Source of the DNA: Enteractinococcus helveticum
GTDB lineage: Bacteria > Actinomycetota > Actinomycetes > Actinomycetales > Micrococcaceae
Assembly (NCBI RefSeq): GCF_020742345.1
Contig: NZ_DYXC01000029.1
Span: 9,639 to 73,638 of the forward strand
DNA length: 64,000 nt
Direction: 5' to 3'
How positions within the stretch are numbered: the stretch's first letter is position 1; each line of letters begins with the position of its first letter. A program made the translations under genes and the position numbers. The notes beneath the pieces are model-generated. The model had not been told where the DNA came from and did no database searches. It saw only the letters and a program-made list of their open reading frames with translations. Of this stretch, positions 59,470-64,000 are shown in pieces.

Positions 59470-62085
59470 CTAGCCGAGCGATCCTTGGCTGGTGGCGGCC
59501 GCGACCGGTTCTGTTGTCAATACGACGCCTTCACCATCGGCATCAACCGTCACTGTGTCGCCGTCATTAACCTTGCCAGCTAAGATCTCTCGAGCGAGGT
59601 TGTCGCCGATTTCTCGCTGAATCAACCGACGCAATGGACGTGCGCCGTAGGCCGGATCGTGTCCGACTCGCGCCAGCCACTCGGCGGCTGCTGGCGTGAC
59701 CTCAAGACTGATACGACGCTCGGCCAGTCGATCAGCCAGCTGCGCAATCTGCAGGTCGACAATCTTCACCAGATCACTGATGGTCAACGGATCGAAGTGG
59801 ATCATGTCGTCAAGCCGGTTCAGGAACTCGGGTTTGAATGCTGCGCGAACGGCTGCATCAACCCGGGCATGTTTCTCGGCTGGTTCAAGTCCGGCGTCCA
59901 CCAGGAATTCTGATCCCAGGTTAGAGGTCAGAATCAAGATGGTGTTGCGGAAGTCCACCGTCCGACCCTGACCGTCGGTCAACCTACCGTCGTCGAGAAC
60001 CTGCAGGAGGATGTCAAAGACTTCGGGATGTGCCTTTTCGACTTCATCCAACAAGATGACTGAATATGGACGACGGCGTACAGCTTCAGTCAGCTGGCCA
60101 CCTTCGTCATAGCCGACGTATCCTGGAGGCGCACCCACGAGTCGCGACACTGCATGTTTCTCGGAGTACTCCGACATATCAATGCGAACCATAGCCCGGT
60201 CGTCGTCGAACAGAAATTCTGCCAAGGACTTGGCCAGCTCGGTTTTACCCACGCCCGTAGGACCCAAGAATAGGAAGGAACCGATGGGCCGATTTGGATC
60301 CGAAATCCCGGCTCGCGATCGACGGACCGCGTCAGCCACTGATGCTACGGCTGCCTGTTGACCGATCAGGCGTCTACCAATCTCGGTTTCCATGTTGAGC
60401 AGTTTTTCCTGCTCGCTGGACAACATGCGGCCGGCAGGAATACCGGTCCAGGCTTCGATAACTTCAGCGATGTCGTGCGCGGTGACTTGTTCTGAGACCA
60501 TCGGGCTCTCACTGGTGACAGTGGAATCCTCAGCTTCCGCGGCGACGAGATCCTTTTCGACTTGAGGTATCTCCCCGTACAGGATCCGTGATGCTTCCGC
60601 TAGGTCACCCTCGCGCTGTGCTTTTTCGGCTGTCGAGCGCAGCTCATCCAGCTGGACGCGCAGGTCACCGGCCCTGTTCAGTGAGGCTTTTTCGGATTCC
60701 CATTGGGCAGTCAGTCCGGCCAGTTCCTCTTTGGTGTCGGCAAGTTCTGCGCGTAAGGCAGCCAAACGCTCTACAGATGCCGGATCGGTTTCACCCTCTA
60801 GCGCGAGTTCTTCCATGGTCAACCGGTCTGCAGCGCGGCGCAACTGATCAATGGCTTCCGGCGCAGAGTCGATTTCCATGCGCAACCGCGAGGCTGCCTC
60901 ATCCATGAGGTCTATGGCCTTATCTGGGAGCTGGCGTCCGGAAATATACCGATTTGATAGGTTGGCCGCAGCCACCAGCGCGGCGTCGGCAATTGCCACC
61001 TTGTGATGGGCCTCGTAACGCTCCTTGAGGCCGCGCAGAATCGCAATGGTGTCGTCAACCGAGGGCTCACCAACAAAGACCTGTTGGAACCGACGCTCCA
61101 ACGCGGGATCCTTTTCAATGTTTTCCCGATATTCGTCCAGGGTAGTGGCACCAATCATCCGCAGCTGACCGCGTGCCAACATTGGCTTGAGCATATTCCC
61201 TGCGTCCATGGCCCCCTCAGAGGCTCCGGCGCCCACCACGGTGTGCAGCTCGTCAATAAAGGTCACGACTTCTCCGCCGGCTGCGGCAATTTCCTCCAGG
61301 ACAGCTTTGAGTCGTTCCTCGAATTCGCCACGGTATTTCGCGCCGGCGACCATGGCACCCAGATCCAGCGAGATCAGGCGTTTGCCCCGCAACGATTCTG
61401 GCACGTCTCCGGCAACAATACGCTGGGCCAGTCCTTCAGCGACGGCGGTCTTACCCACGCCAGGTTCACCGATAAGCACCGGATTATTTTTGGTACGACG
61501 AGAAAGCACTTGGATGACGCGCCGAATTTCGGCGTCGCGGCCAATCACCGGGTCAAGCTTGCCCGATGCGGCAATCTCGGTCAGATCCGTACCGTACTGC
61601 TCCAGAGCTTGGAAGGTGCCTTCCGGATCCTGGGAAGTGACTTTTGCATCACCCCGAATGGTCTGCATGGCCGATTTGAGCGCTTCTACGCTGGCGCCAG
61701 CATCCCGCAGGGCCGAACCTGTGTCGCCGGCATCTGCAGCAAGACCTAATAACAGGTGCTCAGTTGAAACATATTGGTCTTGATTCTGTTTGGCCTGTGT
61801 TTGGGCGGCCGAAATGACGCTGAGTCCCGCACGCGACAACTGGGCTTCTGCAACCGTGGACCCGGCCACTTTCGGCAGTGCTGCAATCTGACTCGACGCG
61901 CTCGTGGAGACGACGTCCGGGTCAACATCAGCGGCTTTGAGTACCGCGACCGCAACCGATCCGCGCTGGTCCATCAGGGCCTTGAGGATATGAGCAGGTT
62001 CGATCTGCGGATTACTTGCCGTTGAGGCGTTCATAGCCGCAGCCGAAAGCGCCTCCTGGGATTTCGTGGTGAATTGAGTATTCAT
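59470..62085 (-). CDS. clpB: ATP-dependent chaperone ClpB
   Basis: Hsp100 disaggregase that works with DnaK; cytoplasmic. The 871 residues contain the N domain ([12 protein letters not shown]), the first AAA+ domain with Walker [10 protein letters not shown], the coiled-coil middle domain (about residues 400-520, [16 protein letters not shown]), the second AAA+ domain with GPTGVGKTE, and the arginine-finger region. ATG 62085 has AAGGAG 5 bases upstream. An HspR operator overlaps the promoter, so heat-shock control is expected. Confidence 0.96.
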   Translation of the reverse strand: MNTQFTTKSQEALSAAAMNASTASNPQIEPAHILKALMDQRGSVAVAVLKAADVDPDVVSTSASSQIAALPKVAGSTVAEAQLSRAGLSVISAAQTQAKQNQDQYVSTEHLLLGLAADAGDTGSALRDAGASVEALKSAMQTIRGDAKVTSQDPEGTFQALEQYGTDLTEIAASGKLDPVIGRDAEIRRVIQVLSRRTKNNPVLIGEPGVGKTAVAEGLAQRIVAGDVPESLRGKRLISLDLGAMVAGAKYRGEFEERLKAVLEEIAAAGGEVVTFIDELHTVVGAGASEGAMDAGNMLKPMLARGQLRMIGATTLDEYRENIEKDPALERRFQQVFVGEPSVDDTIAILRGLKERYEAHHKVAIADAALVAAANLSNRYISGRQLPDKAIDLMDEAASRLRMEIDSAPEAIDQLRRAADRLTMEELALEGETDPASVERLAALRAELADTKEELAGLTAQWESEKASLNRAGDLRVQLDELRSTAEKAQREGDLAEASRILYGEIPQVEKDLVAAEAEDSTVTSESPMVSEQVTAHDIAEVIEAWTGIPAGRMLSSEQEKLLNMETEIGRRLIGQQAAVASVADAVRRSRAGISDPNRPIGSFLFLGPTGVGKTELAKSLAEFLFDDDRAMVRIDMSEYSEKHAVSRLVGAPPGYVGYDEGGQLTEAVRRRPYSVILLDEVEKAHPEVFDILLQVLDDGRLTDGQGRTVDFRNTILILTSNLGSEFLVDAGLEPAEKHARVDAAVRAAFKPEFLNRLDDMIHFDPLTISDLVKIVDLQIAQLADRLAERRISLEVTPAAAEWLARVGHDPAYGARPLRRLIQREIGDNLAREILAGKVNDGDTVTVDADGEGVVLTTEPVAAATSQGSLG

Positions 62086-62121
62086 GCAAACTCCTTGCCC
62101 CCGGCACATGACCGGGACTAA

Positions 62122-62150
62122 AATCTAAACTTGAGTCTACTTAACTCAAC
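62122..62150 (-). promoter_or_regulatory. clpB promoter with HspR (HAIR) operator
   Basis: CTTGAGT-N7-ACTCAAC (62130-62150) matches the HspR HAIR consensus CTTGAGT-N7-ACTCAAG at 13 of 14 positions. On the minus strand TTGAGT (62149-62144) is the -35, with a 16-bp spacer to TAGATT (62127-62122). The operator covers the -35 and spacer, so HspR binding would block polymerase. Confidence 0.85.
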
Positions 62151-62213
62151 CTTAATTGGGCGCACAATATTCCGGAAGATCTGAGAAAGATTTCACCACT
62201 AGCGAAGAACTTA

Positions 62214-62246
62214 ATCAGTGTTCAATCAGTGCTCAAGCAGTGCTGC
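62214..62246. repeat. Three tandem 11-base repeats upstream of clpB
   Basis: ATCAGTGTTCA, ATCAGTGCTCA and AGCAGTGCTGC follow one another without spacing (core CAGTG). One unit equals about one helical turn. A lone CTTGAGT half-site follows at 62257-62263. Confidence 0.55.
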
Positions 62247-62337
62247 AGTCTAATGGCTTGAGTTTCTTCGAGATGCTGTGCCCCAGCTCACCAACATGGC
62301 CCGACTAGCACACGGGTGCACTCAAAGGTCGAAGGTT

Positions 62338-63123
62338 TTACTCTGCAGTTGTTTCGGCAGTTGCCGACGGCGTTGCTGCACTGTCGACCCGGTCGCGGAA
62401 GGTTTCTTGGAGTTTCTCCGCCTGAGCGCCGAACATGTCTTGGGCCTGCTCTAGCGTGACCTGCTCAGCGGTCATGTACATGTGGAATCGACCATTGACC
62501 GAAGAGCCACCCACTGCCAAGGATTCAACATCTTGACCGTCGGAAATCTCCAAGTGCAAGGCATCCAGACCCGGGATTTTTGTGAAGGTGGCTTCGGCGC
62601 CTTCGACTTCCGATGAGGTCAGCGTCTCGCAGGCATTCGGGATCTCACGGTAAATCGCCATCGGCTCGGTCAGCTCGGTGGTTTCAAAGATCATGGTTTC
62701 TACTGCTGCACCTCGCGTGGTGTCAGCGGCTGCCCCTTCGGAGCGATCAGGTACTTCACGGATAAATTTCGCCGAGATACCGCCAACTGCTGGAGCGGAA
62801 AACGAATTGAGCTCTTCCAGCAGGCTCGCACAGCGGCCGGTCGGTTCAAATTCACTCAACGTCAGATACATCGTGACAGGATCGTCAACGAACCCTTCGA
62901 TCGGTGGATCTTCGGAGACCCCCACCAGTTGGGTGTCAGTCACCAGAGCGGCGGCAAATTGTTCGAGGTCGACTTCGGTAGCCGGAGGTGACGTTGCCGT
63001 GGCGTTATCATCGGTTGGCGCAGCGTCGGGCTGCTCGCCGTCGTCGGAGGCACATCCAGCCAGCCCGAGGCCACCCACAGCAGCCAGTGCCGCTAACCGA
63101 AGAACCCTGCGTTTCACAAACAT
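62338..63123 (-). CDS. Putative lipoprotein, unknown function
   Basis: The 261-residue protein has a lipoprotein signal (MFVKRRVLRLAALAAVGGLGLAGC, lipid Cys about residue 24), a disordered acidic/Thr/Pro linker and an exported domain of about 190 residues with two Cys (TGRCASLL, NACETL) likely to pair. No known family is recognised. The ATG at 63123 gives a normal signal; the GAGGG upstream supports it. The long gap to clpB holds the clpB control region. Confidence 0.72.
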   Translation of the reverse strand: MFVKRRVLRLAALAAVGGLGLAGCASDDGEQPDAAPTDDNATATSPPATEVDLEQFAAALVTDTQLVGVSEDPPIEGFVDDPVTMYLTLSEFEPTGRCASLLEELNSFSAPAVGGISAKFIREVPDRSEGAAADTTRGAAVETMIFETTELTEPMAIYREIPNACETLTSSEVEGAEATFTKIPGLDALHLEISDGQDVESLAVGGSSVNGRFHMYMTAEQVTLEQAQDMFGAQAEKLQETFRDRVDSAATPSATAETTAE

Positions 63124-63217
63124 CACGCCCTCTACGATACAGGCTTGACCAGTGTCGGCTGCAACCCACACGCACCCGGCGGCGCGTCTACTACCGACAG
63201 GCCAGCAGCTCTCGCGC

Positions 63218-63223
63218 TAAGCT
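63218..63223 (+). promoter_or_regulatory. -10 hexamer TAAGCT 7 bases before ATG 63231
   Basis: Leaderless spacing; the bases between (CGAGGGT) abut the ATG and cannot act as a spaced Shine-Dalgarno. Confidence 0.5.
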
Positions 63224-63230
63224 CGAGGGT

Positions 63231-64000
63231 ATGTCTCACCCCGCGGCCGACTCTGACGATTCACAACCCACGCCGGCTATTCCCACGACGCAGGATGCCG
63301 CACAGCGCCCGCATGATCAGGCCTCGGCAGCGTCGAGTCCCAAGGCAGCTGAGCGCATCGTTTCGACCGCCCTGACGCGTCTAACACCCACCCGCCCGCT
63401 GCGGACCTATCACAAACCCCGACCCACCTTGTGGTTTGTCGTGCGACGCACCTGGGCAAGGGCAATCTCAATGCAGGTATGGGACGTCGCAGCGACCATG
63501 ACCTTTTACCTGTTCTTATCGATATTGCCGGGTCTCATCGCGATTGCATCGATCGTCTCGGTGGTCAACTTTACTGAAGAAACCATCTGGACGGTGGCTG
63601 GTCTGGTCAATGACCTCTTCCCTGCGATGGATGCCGCCATCGTAGCCGACACGCTCTTGACGCTCATCAACACGCCGGGAGGGGTCACAGCCCTGACACT
63701 TGGGCTGATCGGGTCGTTATATTCGGCCTCCAACGTGGTCGCCGCATTTCATCGGGCAATGAACCGCATTTACGACACCCGCGAAGGTCGACCCTTTATC
63801 TACTTCCGCTTCATCGTGTTTCTTGAAACCGTGGTGTTGATCGTCGCATCGCTGGCGCTCTTGGTGCTCATCATTCTCGGGGGTGATCTGTCCCGTCGTC
63901 TTGGTGAACTTTTGGGGTTAACCCAAGAAAGTGTTGCCGCTTGGAATATTTTGAAATGGCCACTGATCCTCGTGGTGTTGATTGTTCTGGTATCCCAGGC
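63231..64000 (+). CDS. YihY/BrkB-family membrane protein, 3' truncated by the window
   Basis: The frame stays open from ATG 63231 to the window end (256 codons). A disordered Ala/Pro/Thr-rich head of about 75 residues precedes the YihY core: WDVAATMTFYLFLSILPGLIAIASI, then GLIGSLYSASNVVAAFHRAMNRIYDTREGRPF and further membrane helices. The family was once called ribonuclease BN but is now regarded as a transporter-like membrane protein of unknown function. The C-terminal part is missing only because the window stops. Confidence 0.85.
   Translation, partial: MSHPAADSDDSQPTPAIPTTQDAAQRPHDQASAASSPKAAERIVSTALTRLTPTRPLRTYHKPRPTLWFVVRRTWARAISMQVWDVAATMTFYLFLSILPGLIAIASIVSVVNFTEETIWTVAGLVNDLFPAMDAAIVADTLLTLINTPGGVTALTLGLIGSLYSASNVVAAFHRAMNRIYDTREGRPFIYFRFIVFLETVVLIVASLALLVLIILGGDLSRRLGELLGLTQESVAAWNILKWPLILVVLIVLVSQ

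Noticed and set aside
1..64000. CRISPR array, tRNA, rRNA, insertion sequence or toxin-antitoxin pair
   Set aside because: No regular spaced repeats, cloverleaf sequences, transposase motifs or paired small toxin genes were recognised by eye on either strand; a tRNAscan or Infernal search would settle RNA genes.

Overview
The window looks like chromosome of a moderately low-GC actinobacterium of the order Micrococcales. Gene order (menaquinone genes beside cytochrome c maturation genes; helicase, Tad pilus, NUDIX, nth, CRP, RidA, PBP block; purine block) resembles Micrococcaceae. Many loci also have M. tuberculosis counterparts (topA, helicase, Rv3654c-Rv3660c-like Tad genes, acs, MarP, NUDIX, nth, CRP, RidA, PonA, metallophosphoesterase). 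A Yaniella/Enteractinococcus-like genus is only a guess. No rRNA, tRNA, CRISPR, prophage or insertion sequence was seen. Both window ends cut a gene (oligopeptidase B at the left, a YihY/BrkB membrane protein at the right).

Layout. 1-4.9 kb: partial oligopeptidase B coupled to meso-diaminopimelate dehydrogenase, a DUF222/HNH protein and a tyrosine phosphatase. 4.9-8.6 kb: menB-menE-menA, a DUF4229 protein and a small membrane protein. 8.6-13.2 kb: System II cytochrome c maturation operon (resA-ccdA-resB-ccsB, chained by 4-base overlaps) preceded by a histidine phosphatase. 13.3-15.3 kb: membrane protein, then HTH protein, glutaredoxin-like protein and Rex. 15.4-22.9 kb: AcuC-type deacetylase, potassium uptake pair, FAD oxidoreductase, proC, sugar isomerase, Ppx/GppA. 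22.9-31.4 kb: topA, methyltransferase, TrhO, GNAT, DEAD/DEAH helicase. 31.4-35.5 kb: seven-gene Tad/Flp pilus operon. 35.6-44.3 kb: NUDIX, nth, acs, two-subunit NSS transporter, MarP protease, CRP/GlxR, RidA, DUF4177. 44.3-47.6 kb: class A PBP and metallophosphoesterase. 47.6-54.7 kb: purC, purD, asparaginase, SCP2-like protein, purF, purM. 54.9-64 kb: second DUF222/HNH protein, sirtuin, DUF3073, septum-formation-like protein, clpB, lipoprotein, YihY.

How the parts fit. Menaquinone synthesis, cytochrome c maturation and Rex form a respiratory and redox cluster. Acetate activation (acs) carries a CRP/GlxR site and the CRP gene itself carries another; two lysine deacetylase families able to act on acetyl-CoA synthetase (AcuC, Sir2) are also present. 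Purine genes form two blocks. ClpB has a clear HspR (HAIR) operator over its promoter.

The most unusual signals are regulatory. At least nine genes appear leaderless: a TANNNT -10 hexamer sits 6-7 bases before the start codon with no Shine-Dalgarno, and in one case two divergent genes share overlapping -10 hexamers in an 18-base gap. The two dissimilar DUF222/HNH genes both have paired TATCCACA motifs upstream. A perfect 54-base palindrome separates crp from ridA. A 14-base direct repeat lies two helical turns apart before acs. Six gene pairs overlap tail to tail.
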